A DNA stretch of 64,000 nt from Nitrosospira multiformis (GTDB lineage: Bacteria > Pseudomonadota > Gammaproteobacteria > Burkholderiales > Nitrosomonadaceae), in assembly GCF_900103165.1 (NCBI RefSeq), contig NZ_FNKY01000001.1, forward strand, positions 1,674,001-1,738,000. The letters run 5' to 3'. Each line of letters starts with the position of its first letter. Within the stretch, counting starts at the first letter, position 1. The notes under the pieces were generated by a model. That model saw nothing but the letters and a program-made list of their open reading frames with translations. It did not search any database and was not told where the DNA came from. Shown in pieces: positions 1 to 10,726 of this stretch. The translations under genes were made by a program, and so were the position numbers.

Positions 1-632
1 TGAATCTGCAGACGCCGGTATCGGATTCGGATCTGGTTCTGCTAAGCGAGGACGAACTTGCCTACGCATCACGGTTTCGCAGGCATGAAGACCAGGTACG
101 TTCAGTCACAACGCGGGCGGCTTTGCGGCGAATACTGGGTTCGCGGCTCGAGTTACCGCCGGACACGCTGAGGTTTATTGCAAATCACCATGGCAAGCCT
201 TTTCTACAGGATGATGCTGGAATCGAGTTTAACGTCTCGCATGCCGGTTACTTTGCTCTGATTGCGCTTTCGACAGGCGGACAGGTTGGCGTGGATATTG
301 AATCACGCGATCACGAGATCGATGTAAAAAGTCTGGGTGCCTATGTTTTTTCGCCATTGGAACGTAAGTCCGGATTAAAGACAGATGAAGACTTTATTAA
401 GCACTGGGTTGCAAAAGAATCGGTGTTGAAAGCCCTGGGTGAGGGAATTTCCGAGCATTTGCAGGCTATTTCCATTCTGCCAGGTGAGGGGGAATGCTAC
501 CGCATCGAACACGAGCGTCCCGAGTGGTCGGGCATAAAAGCATGGTCCATTAAGGCGCCTGATGGTTACGCCGCGGCACTGGCGGTTAAAAATGATGCAG
601 CGTTTTCTGCGCTAAAGACATTCCAATCGTAG
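1..632 (+). CDS. 4'-phosphopantetheinyl transferase (Sfp type), 5' end outside window
   Basis: This enzyme would transfer phosphopantetheine from CoA to the carrier-protein serines of the adjacent NRPS/PKS, turning apo- into holo-enzyme. The reading frame is open from base 3 to the stop at 630-632, so the start codon lies upstream of the window. The first visible residues (LLSEDELAYASRFRRHED...) fit the N-terminal region of the family, so the internal TTG at 123 is not the real start. The Mg2+/CoA-binding motifs GVDIES and WVAKESVLKALGEG are both present, separated by the usual distance. The gene is followed after 114 bp by the first NRPS gene in the same direction, which fits activation of the local assembly line. 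The class is clear; the exact subfamily is not. Confidence 0.9.
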   Translation, partial: NLQTPVSDSDLVLLSEDELAYASRFRRHEDQVRSVTTRAALRRILGSRLELPPDTLRFIANHHGKPFLQDDAGIEFNVSHAGYFALIALSTGGQVGVDIESRDHEIDVKSLGAYVFSPLERKSGLKTDEDFIKHWVAKESVLKALGEGISEHLQAISILPGEGECYRIEHERPEWSGIKAWSIKAPDGYAAALAVKNDAAFSALKTFQS

Positions 633-746
633 CCGGTTGCGGCCATAGATATCACCCCCGCATTTCCTGAAATACAGAGTAATCGGTATCGATTTCCATA
701 TAAATTTTGATTGTTCGCCAGTTGTGACGACTTACAGGGATTCTCC

Positions 747-3700
747 ATGAATGCAAGGTTGATTTCGCATCGCAGTTATCCGGTAAACATGGTTACGCAT
801 CTACTGGCGCTTGCATCGACGCGTCCAAATGATACCGCGCTGATTGTGGTGCGCCCGGAGAATTCACAGAGTGGTGCAGCTGTTGATACAAAAATCAGTT
901 ATAGAGCACTGGATCGGCATGTCCGCGCACTGGCTGCCATCCTTCAGGAGCGCTTTGCAGCAGGGGAACGGGCGTTGCTCTTGCTGGATAACGACGAGCA
1001 TTATGTCATTGGCTTCTTTGCCTGCCTGTATGCCGGCTTGATCGCCGTACCCGTTTTTCCGCCCGAATCGACACGTGAGCGGCATCTGGCAAGATTGCTT
1101 GCGATCGCTACCGATGCGAAGGCATGTTGCGTGCTCACCACGAGCGAGATTCTGCCTCTGATCGGTAGCGCGGAGCAATTTGCCCAAGTCTCAATGGTCG
1201 CGGTAGATGCGGTGAAACCCGATGAGGCTTTCGCCTGGCATCCGCATGTTCCCCGAGATGACGACATTGCCTTCCTGCAATACACCTCCGGATCGACTTC
1301 CATGCCAAAAGGGGTGATGGTCAGTCACGGCAATCTGATGGCGAATGCGAGAGCGCTTGAGGAGGGCATGTCGATGAATGCGGAGGACATATGGCTGAGC
1401 TGGCTACCTCTCTACCACGACATGGGTTTGATTGGAGGGTTATTGCAGCCTGTTTATCGGGGCATACCTGCCATACTGATGACGCCCAGGTTTTTTATCG
1501 AACGGCCCGTGCGTTGGCTGGAAGCGATCTCGCGTCATCGCGCCACTGTCAGCGGTGCACCGGATTTTGCTTTTCGGCTATGTGTGGAACGAGTCAGGGA
1601 CGCGCAGATGCGGGAACTCGATTTGTCGAGTTGGCGCATTGCTTTCTCGGGCGCGGAGCCGGTACGGTATGACACGACGAGTGCGTTTATTGAACGGTTT
1701 GCGCCAGTGGGATTTGCGGCAAATGCTATTTATCCCTGTTATGGTCTGGCTGAGGCGACGCTCTTTGTCACCGGCGGTACGCGCGGGGATGGCATGGAAG
1801 CCCACCATTTCTCAGCCGAGATGCTGGCCCAAGGCAATGCCGAAGTAGTGGAGCATGGGACGCCCCTCGTGGCCTGCGGCATGCCGGTATCACATCACGC
1901 GATAAGGATCGTCGAGCCGGAAACGCTGGACCCGTTGACGGATGGCAGCATCGGCGAAATCTGGACAAATGGCCCAAGCCTCGCCTGCGGCTACTGGCAA
2001 CGGCCCGGGGAAACGGCGGACACCTTTGTCAGTCATGAAGGCAGGCGCTGGTTGCGCACCGGGGATCTTGGGTTCGTTCATGCCGGGCAGCTATACATTG
2101 CCGGACGGCGCAAGGATCTCATTATTGTACGCGGGCAGAATATTTATCCGCAGGATCTCGAACAGATCGTGGAAGAAGAGGTCGAGGCCGCACGGAAGGG
2201 GCGAGTTGCAGCCTTTCCGGTGGACACTGCGGAAGGCGAAGGTATCGGAGTTGCGGTAGAGATATCCCGTGGCATGCAAAAACTTGTTTCCGTTGAAACG
2301 CTGGTAAAGGCACTCAGCGAAGCAGTCAGCGCCAGCTGTCACGAGCCACTCTCGGTGATTGTGCTACTGAATCCGGGTGCTCTGCCCAAGACTTCCAGCG
2401 GGAAGCTGCAGCGCGCCGCGTGTCGTCAGGGATGGCGTGAGCGCACACTGGACGCCTATGCGATTTATGAACACGGCAGCTACCTGCTGGGTGGCGGCAT
2501 ACAGCCAGTACAAGCGTTAACAGATGAAACCGAGATTGCGCTGGCGGCTATCTGGGAAACGGTGCTGAAACGCACGGGACTCGTGCGTGAGGATCATTTC
2601 TTTGCGATCGGCGGCAATTCACTTGCCGCAGTACAGGCTGCCGCGCGTATCGCCGATCGCTGGGAGATCGATTTTCCGGTACGGAGCCTGTTTGAAAGTT
2701 CGCGGTTGCATGAGTGCGCGATGGAGATCAAGCATCGTTTGGCGACGGGCACCCCCCGGCGCAACGCCGATATCCGAATCCTGCCGACCGAATACAGAGC
2801 GCATTCCTTACCGTTATCTTTCGGTCAGCAACGTCAATGGTTCCTTTGGCAACTGGACCCATCAAGTACCGCATATCATATTAAGCATGCGTTGCGATTA
2901 ACCGGGATGCTGGATATCCAGGCACTGCACGCAGGTTTCGATGGCCTTATGGAACGCCACGAATCATTGCGAACGGTTTTTCGTCCGGGGAAGGATGGGG
3001 CGGCTGAACAAGTGATTCAACCGGTGTTGCAGATTGATATTGTGCATCTTGATTTACGCCAGGTGGCTGTTTCAGAACGTGAAATGCAGGCTGCCCAAGA
3101 AGCGCAACGAATCGTCGCGACTCCTTTCGATCTCACCCAGGGTCCGCTGCTTCGGGTAGCACTGCTTCGAATCGCCGATCAGGAGAATATCCTGGTGATA
3201 GTCATGCATCACATCGTCTCTGACGGCGCTTCGATGCAGATTCTAGTTGATGAGTTTGCGGCGCGTTATCTGGCCCATGTGCAAGGAAAAAGCGTGCACC
3301 TTGAGGCACTGCCCATCCAGTATTCCGATTATGCCATTTGGCAGAGAGGCTGGCTGGATGCGGGGGAGAGGGGCAGACAACTTGCCTACTGGCGTGATTA
3401 TCTGGGAAATGTCCATCCCGTACTCGCGCTGCCCGCCGATCATCCGCGGAAACCGATAGCACATTACCAGGCGGCACGGCACGCCTTCGACCTGCCTGCG
3501 GATCTGGTGAGTGCATTGCGCCGAATGGCGCAGGATCGGGGCGCAACACTTTTTATGGCTTTATTGGCGGGCTTTAATGCTTTGTTGTACCGTCACACGG
3601 GACAGCAAGATATTCGTGTCGGTGTGCCGATAGCCAATCGCAATCGGGTTGAAACCTCGAGCCTGATCGGCTTCTTCGTGAACACTCAGGTATTGCGCAG

Positions 3701-6026
3701 CGAAATACATGGCCGTATGGTTCTTGCCGACGTTCTGAACCAGGTACGGGAAGCTGCCATTGATGCCCAAGCCTGTCAGGACCTGCCGTTCGAGCAATTG
3801 GTTGAGGCATTGCAGCCGGAGCGAAGCCTGAGTCATAGTCCGCTTTTTCAAGTGACGATCAACCATTTGCGCAGGGATTATCGTGCACTTCAGCAGCTTC
3901 CCGGGCTCACGATGACCGGCTACGATCTCGCTGAGCAGGCGGCTCAGTTCGAGTTGATCCTGGAAACCATTGAGTCGCCGGATGGCGGTGTGCAAGCCAG
4001 CTTCATTCATGCTTCCGAGCTCTTTGATTCCCGGACCGTTGAGCGGCTGGCTCGGCACTACGTTCATATACTGCGGATGCTGGCCGGGCAGCCGGAGCGA
4101 TCCATTGCCGACATCGATCTGCTTAGCGAAAGTGACAAGGGACAGCTTCGAGCCTGGGGTATCCATGACCAGCGCTTTGCGGCGACACAACCTGTCCATC
4201 AGTTGATTGAACGGCAGGCGGAGAAATGCCCTGATGCTGTCGCGGTGATTTTCGATAGTACCGAATTAAGCTACGCGGAACTGAATCGCAGATCGAACCG
4301 GCTGGCACATCGACTCATTGGCCTCGGGGTAAAGCCGGAAGTCAGGGTCGGCATCGCCGTGGAACGTTCCCTCGAGATGATAGTCGGTCTTCTGGCCGTC
4401 CTTAAGGCAGGTGGCGGATATGTGCCTTTCGATCCGGAATATCCGCGGGATCGCCTGAATTACATGATGGAAGATAGCGATATTCAGTTGCTGCTCACAC
4501 AAAACTCTGTCAAGGCACGCATCCCGCGCCCCTCAAAGCTTGACGTGCTGGGAATTGACACCCTTGATTTGAGTGTTGGAATAGAAACCAACCCGGACGT
4601 GGCATTGCATGGTGAAAATTCTGCCTATGTGATCTATACCTCCGGTTCGACTGGCAGACCCAAGGGCGTGGTGGTTCCCCACGGTCCCCTGGCAATGCAT
4701 TTGACAGCCATCAGCGAGATTTACGATGTTCAACCCGGGGATCGAGAATTGATGTTTTTCTCGCTAAATTTCGACGCCGCCGCGGAACAATGGATGACCC
4801 CCTTATGTGGAGGTGCGACGATTGTGCTGTCATCCGCACGGGGACTGGCAAGCGATCATTTCACCGACCTGATTACGACGCATCGGGTAACCACGCTGCA
4901 CCTGCCGCCCGCTTACTTGCGGCTGCTCCTACCCATCGAGCGCGGAAACGGCGCTTCAGTCCGTACATGTATCGCGGGAGGGGAAGCATGGTTTGCTGCA
5001 GATCTTGCCGCGACCCAGGCGGCATTCAAGAACGTTCGGCTGGTGAATGCCTATGGCCCGACAGAAACGATTATTACACCCACCGCCTGGACAGGCAATG
5101 CCGCGGCGGGCATCGATGGGGATTATGCCCCCATCGGCCGGCCGGTGGGCGATCGAAACGCATATGTGCTCGATGAAGAACTCAATCTCGTTCCTCCCGG
5201 CATTACAGGCGAGCTCTACATAGGAGGATCGGGTCTGGCGCGGGGTTATCTCAATCGTCCAGCATTGACCGGCGAGCGATTTGTTGCCGACCCATTCAGT
5301 CAGACTGGAGGGCGCCTTTACCGCACGGGCGACCGGGTGCGTTGGCGGATGGATGGGCAGCTGGAATATGTAGGCCGCCTGGACCATCAAATCAAGGTAC
5401 GTGGCTTTCGCATCGAATTAGGTGAAATCGAAGCTCAGTTGCTAGCACAGACTGGTGTACGCGACGCAGCGGTGGTGGCGCAGGAGAGCCGCAATGGCAC
5501 GCGCTTGATCGCGTATGTGGCAGCTCATGCCGGGATACTGCTTAATTCCGCACTGCTTAAGACTGCGCTTGGCACAGTGCTTCCCGAATACATGCTTCCA
5601 AGTTTGTTTGTTTTTCTGGATGTGCTGCCACTCAGTCCCAACGGCAAGGTCGACCGGATGGGATTGCCTCCGCCTGAGCAGTTAAACGAACAGGATTACG
5701 ATCCGCCTATTAGCAGAATGGAAACACTGATCTCGGATGTCTTGGCCGAAATTCTGGAGATTCCCCGTGTAGGATTGCATAACAATTTTTTCGATCTTGG
5801 CGGTCATTCATTGTTATTGATCAAAGTGCAATGCAAGCTGGAGGAACGCCTAAGCACCCGCATTGCCATTATCGATCTCTTTAAATACACCACGGTTGCC
5901 AGTCTGGCAAAATTTCTCGGGCAGGAACGGACAGAACACGTGTCCTTGCCGCACCATCAGGAACGGGCACAGCGTCAACGAGGTGCTTTTATTCAACGCA
6001 AGCCGAAAGCAGGGAGGATTCATTGA
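747..6026 (+). CDS. NRPS loading protein: FAAL-ACP-C-A-PCP
   Basis: This protein starts the assembly line by activating a fatty acid as acyl-AMP, loading it on an ACP and condensing it with the first amino acid. Rough order in about 1,759 residues: fatty acyl-AMP ligase 1-570 (YTSGSTSMPKGVMVSHGN), ACP with GGNSL near 620, condensation domain with HHIVSDG near 820, adenylation domain with YTSGSTGRPKG near 1298, PCP with GGHSLLL near 1685. By hand alignment to GrsA the A-domain specificity residues read D-A-E-H-I-G-A-I-T. The acidic residue at position 239 suggests a basic substrate, but I cannot name it. I prefer ATG 747 (AGGGA seven bases upstream) to TTG 711. The stop overlaps the next start as TGATG, implying translational coupling to the PKS gene. 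FAAL-initiated NRPS/PKS lines of this type make acylated siderophores such as taiwachelin and variochelin. Confidence 0.92.
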   Translation: MNARLISHRSYPVNMVTHLLALASTRPNDTALIVVRPENSQSGAAVDTKISYRALDRHVRALAAILQERFAAGERALLLLDNDEHYVIGFFACLYAGLIAVPVFPPESTRERHLARLLAIATDAKACCVLTTSEILPLIGSAEQFAQVSMVAVDAVKPDEAFAWHPHVPRDDDIAFLQYTSGSTSMPKGVMVSHGNLMANARALEEGMSMNAEDIWLSWLPLYHDMGLIGGLLQPVYRGIPAILMTPRFFIERPVRWLEAISRHRATVSGAPDFAFRLCVERVRDAQMRELDLSSWRIAFSGAEPVRYDTTSAFIERFAPVGFAANAIYPCYGLAEATLFVTGGTRGDGMEAHHFSAEMLAQGNAEVVEHGTPLVACGMPVSHHAIRIVEPETLDPLTDGSIGEIWTNGPSLACGYWQRPGETADTFVSHEGRRWLRTGDLGFVHAGQLYIAGRRKDLIIVRGQNIYPQDLEQIVEEEVEAARKGRVAAFPVDTAEGEGIGVAVEISRGMQKLVSVETLVKALSEAVSASCHEPLSVIVLLNPGALPKTSSGKLQRAACRQGWRERTLDAYAIYEHGSYLLGGGIQPVQALTDETEIALAAIWETVLKRTGLVREDHFFAIGGNSLAAVQAAARIADRWEIDFPVRSLFESSRLHECAMEIKHRLATGTPRRNADIRILPTEYRAHSLPLSFGQQRQWFLWQLDPSSTAYHIKHALRLTGMLDIQALHAGFDGLMERHESLRTVFRPGKDGAAEQVIQPVLQIDIVHLDLRQVAVSEREMQAAQEAQRIVATPFDLTQGPLLRVALLRIADQENILVIVMHHIVSDGASMQILVDEFAARYLAHVQGKSVHLEALPIQYSDYAIWQRGWLDAGERGRQLAYWRDYLGNVHPVLALPADHPRKPIAHYQAARHAFDLPADLVSALRRMAQDRGATLFMALLAGFNALLYRHTGQQDIRVGVPIANRNRVETSSLIGFFVNTQVLRSEIHGRMVLADVLNQVREAAIDAQACQDLPFEQLVEALQPERSLSHSPLFQVTINHLRRDYRALQQLPGLTMTGYDLAEQAAQFELILETIESPDGGVQASFIHASELFDSRTVERLARHYVHILRMLAGQPERSIADIDLLSESDKGQLRAWGIHDQRFAATQPVHQLIERQAEKCPDAVAVIFDSTELSYAELNRRSNRLAHRLIGLGVKPEVRVGIAVERSLEMIVGLLAVLKAGGGYVPFDPEYPRDRLNYMMEDSDIQLLLTQNSVKARIPRPSKLDVLGIDTLDLSVGIETNPDVALHGENSAYVIYTSGSTGRPKGVVVPHGPLAMHLTAISEIYDVQPGDRELMFFSLNFDAAAEQWMTPLCGGATIVLSSARGLASDHFTDLITTHRVTTLHLPPAYLRLLLPIERGNGASVRTCIAGGEAWFAADLAATQAAFKNVRLVNAYGPTETIITPTAWTGNAAAGIDGDYAPIGRPVGDRNAYVLDEELNLVPPGITGELYIGGSGLARGYLNRPALTGERFVADPFSQTGGRLYRTGDRVRWRMDGQLEYVGRLDHQIKVRGFRIELGEIEAQLLAQTGVRDAAVVAQESRNGTRLIAYVAAHAGILLNSALLKTALGTVLPEYMLPSLFVFLDVLPLSPNGKVDRMGLPPPEQLNEQDYDPPISRMETLISDVLAEILEIPRVGLHNNFFDLGGHSLLLIKVQCKLEERLSTRIAIIDLFKYTTVASLAKFLGQERTEHVSLPHHQERAQRQRGAFIQRKPKAGRIH

Positions 6027-9000
6027 TGCACCATGAAGACGAGTTATCAGAGGACACAGGCATCGAAATTGCGATTATTGGCATGGCGGGCCGTTTTCCT
6101 GGTGCGGACGATGTCAACGCCTTCTGGCGCAACCTGCGGGATGGGGTAGAGTCAATCACTTCATTTAGCGATGATGATTTGCTGGCACGCGGTATTCCAG
6201 CCAAGCAACTGGATGATCCGCTTTATGTAAAAGCGGGTGCAAGCCTGGATGGTGTAGATCTTTTTGACGCTTCTTTCTTTGGTTACACCCCGCGCGAGGC
6301 AGCGGAGATGGATCCGCAACATCGGCTCTTCCTGGAGACCGCATGGCAGGCGCTGGAAGATGCGGGCTATGATGCTTCGGCTTACCGGGATCTAATTGGC
6401 GTCTATGCAGGCTGCGGTGTGAATACTTATCTGCTGCTCAATCTGCTTTCCAGTGGGCATTTCTCGGACATGCAGGACATATCCTCGTTGCAAGGGTTGA
6501 TGAATGGTAATAACAAGGATTCGATGACCACGACCGTCTCCTACAAACTCAATCTGCGCGGACCGGGAATAACGGTGCAAACCGCCTGTTCCACCTCGCT
6601 AGCGGCGATCCACGTCGCTTGCCGGGGATTGCTCAACCATGAAGCGGACATGGCCATAGCGGGCGGCGTCTGGGTCAATCTCCTGCATGAGGGCGGTTAT
6701 CATTACCAGGCTGGCGCTATTCTTTCACCTGACGGTCATTGCCGTGCCTTCGACGCGCAGGCAGCGGGCACCGTGATTGGCAGCGGGGTGGGGATCGTGG
6801 TGCTGAAACGTCTGGCTGACGCCGTGGCGGATGGCGATACGATTCACGCGGTAGTCAAGGGTTCGGCGATTAATAATGATGGCTCGGCCAAGGTGGGCTA
6901 CACGGCACCCAGCGTGGAAGGGCAGGCAGAGGTTATTCTTGCCGCCCAGGCAATTGCGGGCGTATCCGCTGACACGATCAGTTATGTGGAAGCGCACGGC
7001 ACCGGCACCACGATGGGTGATCCCATCGAGATCGCAGCATTGACGCAGGCGTTCCGCGAGAGCACGGAACGGCGCGGATTTTGCGGCATTGGTTCGGTCA
7101 AGACCAACGTAGGGCATCTTGATGCCGCGGCGGGTGTTGCCGGTCTGATCAAAACCGTGATGGCGCTGGAACATCGGACTCTTCCACCGAGCCTGAATTT
7201 TGAACGGCCCAATCCACAGATCGATTTTTCCACCAGCCCTTTCTACGTTAATACTATCGGTAAGACATGGCCTGAGGGTTCGACGCCACGCCGTGCGGGA
7301 GTCAGTTCGTTCGGCATCGGTGGCACCAATGTTCATGTGGTCCTGGAAGAAGCTCCGCCAGCAAAACCTTCCGGGCCTTCCCGCAATTGGCAGATACTTG
7401 CGCTTTCCGCGCGCAGCGGCAATGCCCTAGAGGCAATGGCTGCCCGTTTAAGTGATCAACTGGAAACTCATCCCGAAGTGCCCCTGGCGGATGTCGCCTA
7501 TACGCTCCAGACCGGCAGAAAATGCTTCTCCCAGCGAGCCATCGCTCTTTGCCGCGACAATGAGGACGCGATCAATCTTTTGGAAAGCCGTGATGCGGAA
7601 CGCTTTCTTGTCCGGCAAGTGGCGTTCGAAAATCCTCCGGTGGTATTTCTTTTTCCGGGACAGGGTGCCCAGCACGTCGATATGGCTCGTGATCTTTATG
7701 AGAACGAACCAGTTTTCCGGCAGGAATTCGATCGTTGTCTCGATTTGTTGAAACCGCATCTTGATTTCGATCTGCTGACGCTTCTCTATCCAGGCGAGGA
7801 TGAGGCGGAACAGGCTGCGTCGGCGGTGCGCCTTGCGCAAACAGAAGCTACGCAGCCAGCTCTTTTTGTCATTGAATATGCGCTGGCGCGGCTATGGATG
7901 TCATGGGGCGTCATGCCCACGGCCATGATAGGTCACAGTATTGGCGAATACGTTGCCGCATGCCTGGCTGATGTGTTCTCGCTGGAGGATGCATTGCATC
8001 TGGTCTCGATGCGAGGACGTTTATTGCAGCGCATGGAATCTGGGGCAATGCTTGCGGTTATGTTGCCGGAAGCAGAAATAACACCCTACTTGAACGTTGA
8101 CTGTGACTTGGCCGCAGTCAATGGACCGGAGCTTTGCGTTTTATCCGGCTCGTTGACGGCGATGGAAACCGTGGAAGCGAGCCTGGAAAGTAAAGGTATC
8201 GCAAGCCGGCGATTGCATGTCTCCCATGCATTCCACTCGGCGATGATAGAGCCTATGTTGCCCGCTTTCATCGATATGGTCGGAAAGATTGCGCCACGTC
8301 AGCCAAAAATTTCATTCCTCTCCAATCTCAGCGGTGACTGGATTACTCCCCAGGAGGCGACTGATCCCAGTTATTGGAGACGGCATTTGCGCGGGACGGT
8401 GCGCTTTGGCGATGGCCTGCACGAATTACTGAGCAATCCAGCTCGAATTCTGCTGGAGGTCGGCCCAGGGGAAACTTTGACCAAGCTCGCGCAACGGCAT
8501 CCCGACGTGAGTCCGGAGCAGGTCATTCTTTCATCGCTACCTCATCCGGGCAAAGCCCACCTGGCGCATAGGCATCTGTATCTTAGCCTTGGCAAACTTT
8601 GGTTGAGCGGCGTTGCCATCAACTGGCAAAATTTTTATGCTGAAGAGCATCGCCATCGTGTTCCGCTGCCCACGTACCCTTTCGAGCGCCAATCGTACTG
8701 GGTTAAACCTGGCGCAGCAAGCGATCATGCCCGCCATACGGTCGAGAATAGAGCCGGAGCGCGGATGGACGACGGGAATAAGTCAGGGGTTAGATCGCTG
8801 GATGACTGGTTTTACGCGCCCTCATGGCGGCGTGCCGATAAGGTGGCACTTACTCCTGACAGCTTTTCTTCAGATCCGGCCGAAGGCCTGATCGTTTTCA
8901 AGGACGGGCATCATCTCGGCACCGCACTGATCACGCATCTATTAAGCAGTGGAATCCACCCCATCGTGGTTTCCGCTGGTTCGGCATTTCGTCGGCGGGA

Positions 9001-10630
9001 TAAGGATCATTACACGATCTGCCCCGGTGAGCGGCATGATTACGATCTTTTATTGAGTGCTATCCGCGATGATGGAAGGGCGATCGACCATATCTTCCAT
9101 CTCTGGAGCATCACTGCGGATACCGAAGGGCAGTCACTTGCCGAGAGTCAGGCGAGGAATTTTTTCAGTTTGTTTTATCTCGCACAAGCGTTGGAGGGCG
9201 TCCGGGCACTTATTCCTGCGGGTAAAAAAGTGGAAATCACGGTTATAACCGATCAACTAGAGGATGTGACGGGCAATGAACAATTGCGTCCGGAAAAAGC
9301 AATGGTGCTCGGACCGTGCAAAGTCATTCCACAGGAATATTCCCATCTTGCCTGCCGTATTATAGATATCGAATTACAACCCGCTGACCCGGTTGCGGAG
9401 GCCAGGCTTGTCAAGCAGATTCTGGCGGAATCACAAACCGATTCCATCTCATCCGTCGTCGCCTATCGGGGTCCGCACCGCTGGATCCAATGTTTCGATC
9501 AAATTTGCAACCCCGCGCCCCTGCGCTCTTGCCTCAGACAAGAGGGTGTCTATTTTATCACGGGGGGACTGGGTGGGGTCGGCCTCACGCTGGCTGAGCA
9601 TCTGGCCAAAACGCGCCAGGCAAAACTCGTATTGCTGGGGCGTTCGCAGTTTCCATCGCGGGAAAACTGGCCGCGGTTGCTATCAGATACCGGTAACGGG
9701 GATTCAACGCGCCGAAAGATAGAGAAGATCATGCATCTCGAAACGCTGGGTGCCGAAGTGCTGGTATTACAAGCGGATGTCGCAATCCAGGCCGAGTTGA
9801 AAGCGGCTGTCGCACAGGTACGTCAACGCTTCGGTGCAATTCACGGTGTTATTCATGCCGCGGGCGAAGTCGGCAGTGGGCTGATATCGGCCAAAACAGA
9901 AGCGATGGTGGCACAAATATTCTCTCCGAAGGTGCAAGGAATGCGTGCGTTGCAAGCCGTATTCAAGGATGAGGCGCTGGACTTCATGTTGTTGTGCTCA
10001 TCACTTGCGGCTATCGCGGGAGGTCTCAGCAAGGTGGATTATTGCGCAGCCAATGCCTATCTTGATGCTGTGGCCCGTGCTGCTTACCGTGAAACCGGGT
10101 TTCCCATGATCTCGGTTAACTGGGACGGCTGGCGGGAAGTGGGCATGGCGGCAAATATGGCATTGCCAGCTGGAGTAGGGATTGCGCCACTTGAGGGAGT
10201 CGAGGCTTTCGAGCGCATTCTGAACGGTGTGATGAGACCTCAAGTAATCGTGTCCACGGTTGATCTGAGCGAAAGGCTTAGCCAGACCCAGGATGACCTG
10301 ATTGCTCAGCCTCTAGAATTCGATATGGCCACGAAGCGGGAGAGATATCCAAGGCCTGCATTGCAGACAATTCTTAAATTGCCCGACGGCGAACTGGAGA
10401 AAGGTATCGCGGAGATCTGGCAGAACCTGCTCGGAATGGATGTAATCGGTGTCGACGATAATCTATTCGAACTGGGCGGTGATTCTTTGCTGGGTATACA
10501 GCTCCTTTCCAGGGTCCGGGTAGGTTTTGGCGTTGATCTTCATCCGGCCGATTTCTTCAGGTCACCCACCATTGCAGGCCTGGCGGCGCTGGTGGAGACA
10601 AAACTGATCGATGAGATAGAGTATTCATGA
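6026..10630 (+). CDS. Type I polyketide synthase module: KS-AT-KR-ACP
   Basis: One PKS module inserted between the first amino-acid module and the later NRPS modules. It should add one malonate unit to the acyl-aminoacyl chain and reduce the keto group. Visible in 1,534 residues: KS with active cysteine TACSTSLA (about 186) and the two histidine motifs VEAHGTGT and KTNVGHLD; AT with GHSIGEY (about 635) and the malonyl-type HAFH signature (about 733); KR with GGLGGVG (about 1180) and catalytic Y in DYCAANAYLD; ACP with GGDSLLG (about 1484). I see no dehydratase or enoylreductase. The start is ATG 6026, inside the stop of the preceding gene, with AGGGAGG at 6011-6017. The C-terminus ends EIEYS; a copy of these last codons recurs at 14100-14117 as part of a duplication scar. 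It is followed by 79 bp without a gene. Confidence 0.92.
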   Translation: MHHEDELSEDTGIEIAIIGMAGRFPGADDVNAFWRNLRDGVESITSFSDDDLLARGIPAKQLDDPLYVKAGASLDGVDLFDASFFGYTPREAAEMDPQHRLFLETAWQALEDAGYDASAYRDLIGVYAGCGVNTYLLLNLLSSGHFSDMQDISSLQGLMNGNNKDSMTTTVSYKLNLRGPGITVQTACSTSLAAIHVACRGLLNHEADMAIAGGVWVNLLHEGGYHYQAGAILSPDGHCRAFDAQAAGTVIGSGVGIVVLKRLADAVADGDTIHAVVKGSAINNDGSAKVGYTAPSVEGQAEVILAAQAIAGVSADTISYVEAHGTGTTMGDPIEIAALTQAFRESTERRGFCGIGSVKTNVGHLDAAAGVAGLIKTVMALEHRTLPPSLNFERPNPQIDFSTSPFYVNTIGKTWPEGSTPRRAGVSSFGIGGTNVHVVLEEAPPAKPSGPSRNWQILALSARSGNALEAMAARLSDQLETHPEVPLADVAYTLQTGRKCFSQRAIALCRDNEDAINLLESRDAERFLVRQVAFENPPVVFLFPGQGAQHVDMARDLYENEPVFRQEFDRCLDLLKPHLDFDLLTLLYPGEDEAEQAASAVRLAQTEATQPALFVIEYALARLWMSWGVMPTAMIGHSIGEYVAACLADVFSLEDALHLVSMRGRLLQRMESGAMLAVMLPEAEITPYLNVDCDLAAVNGPELCVLSGSLTAMETVEASLESKGIASRRLHVSHAFHSAMIEPMLPAFIDMVGKIAPRQPKISFLSNLSGDWITPQEATDPSYWRRHLRGTVRFGDGLHELLSNPARILLEVGPGETLTKLAQRHPDVSPEQVILSSLPHPGKAHLAHRHLYLSLGKLWLSGVAINWQNFYAEEHRHRVPLPTYPFERQSYWVKPGAASDHARHTVENRAGARMDDGNKSGVRSLDDWFYAPSWRRADKVALTPDSFSSDPAEGLIVFKDGHHLGTALITHLLSSGIHPIVVSAGSAFRRRDKDHYTICPGERHDYDLLLSAIRDDGRAIDHIFHLWSITADTEGQSLAESQARNFFSLFYLAQALEGVRALIPAGKKVEITVITDQLEDVTGNEQLRPEKAMVLGPCKVIPQEYSHLACRIIDIELQPADPVAEARLVKQILAESQTDSISSVVAYRGPHRWIQCFDQICNPAPLRSCLRQEGVYFITGGLGGVGLTLAEHLAKTRQAKLVLLGRSQFPSRENWPRLLSDTGNGDSTRRKIEKIMHLETLGAEVLVLQADVAIQAELKAAVAQVRQRFGAIHGVIHAAGEVGSGLISAKTEAMVAQIFSPKVQGMRALQAVFKDEALDFMLLCSSLAAIAGGLSKVDYCAANAYLDAVARAAYRETGFPMISVNWDGWREVGMAANMALPAGVGIAPLEGVEAFERILNGVMRPQVIVSTVDLSERLSQTQDDLIAQPLEFDMATKRERYPRPALQTILKLPDGELEKGIAEIWQNLLGMDVIGVDDNLFELGGDSLLGIQLLSRVRVGFGVDLHPADFFRSPTIAGLAALVETKLIDEIEYS

Positions 10631-10726
10631 TTTTTCTTGAATGGGTTTGTATCAATGACCACGTAGAGTTCTGTCATTGTGGTTTTCATGTCCCTGCACA
10701 GAGCTGTTTATGAATAGTGATCTTGT

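Noticed and set aside
711-746. TTG start for the first NRPS
   Set aside because: ATG 747 has AGGGA at good distance and leaves a normal FAAL N-terminus.
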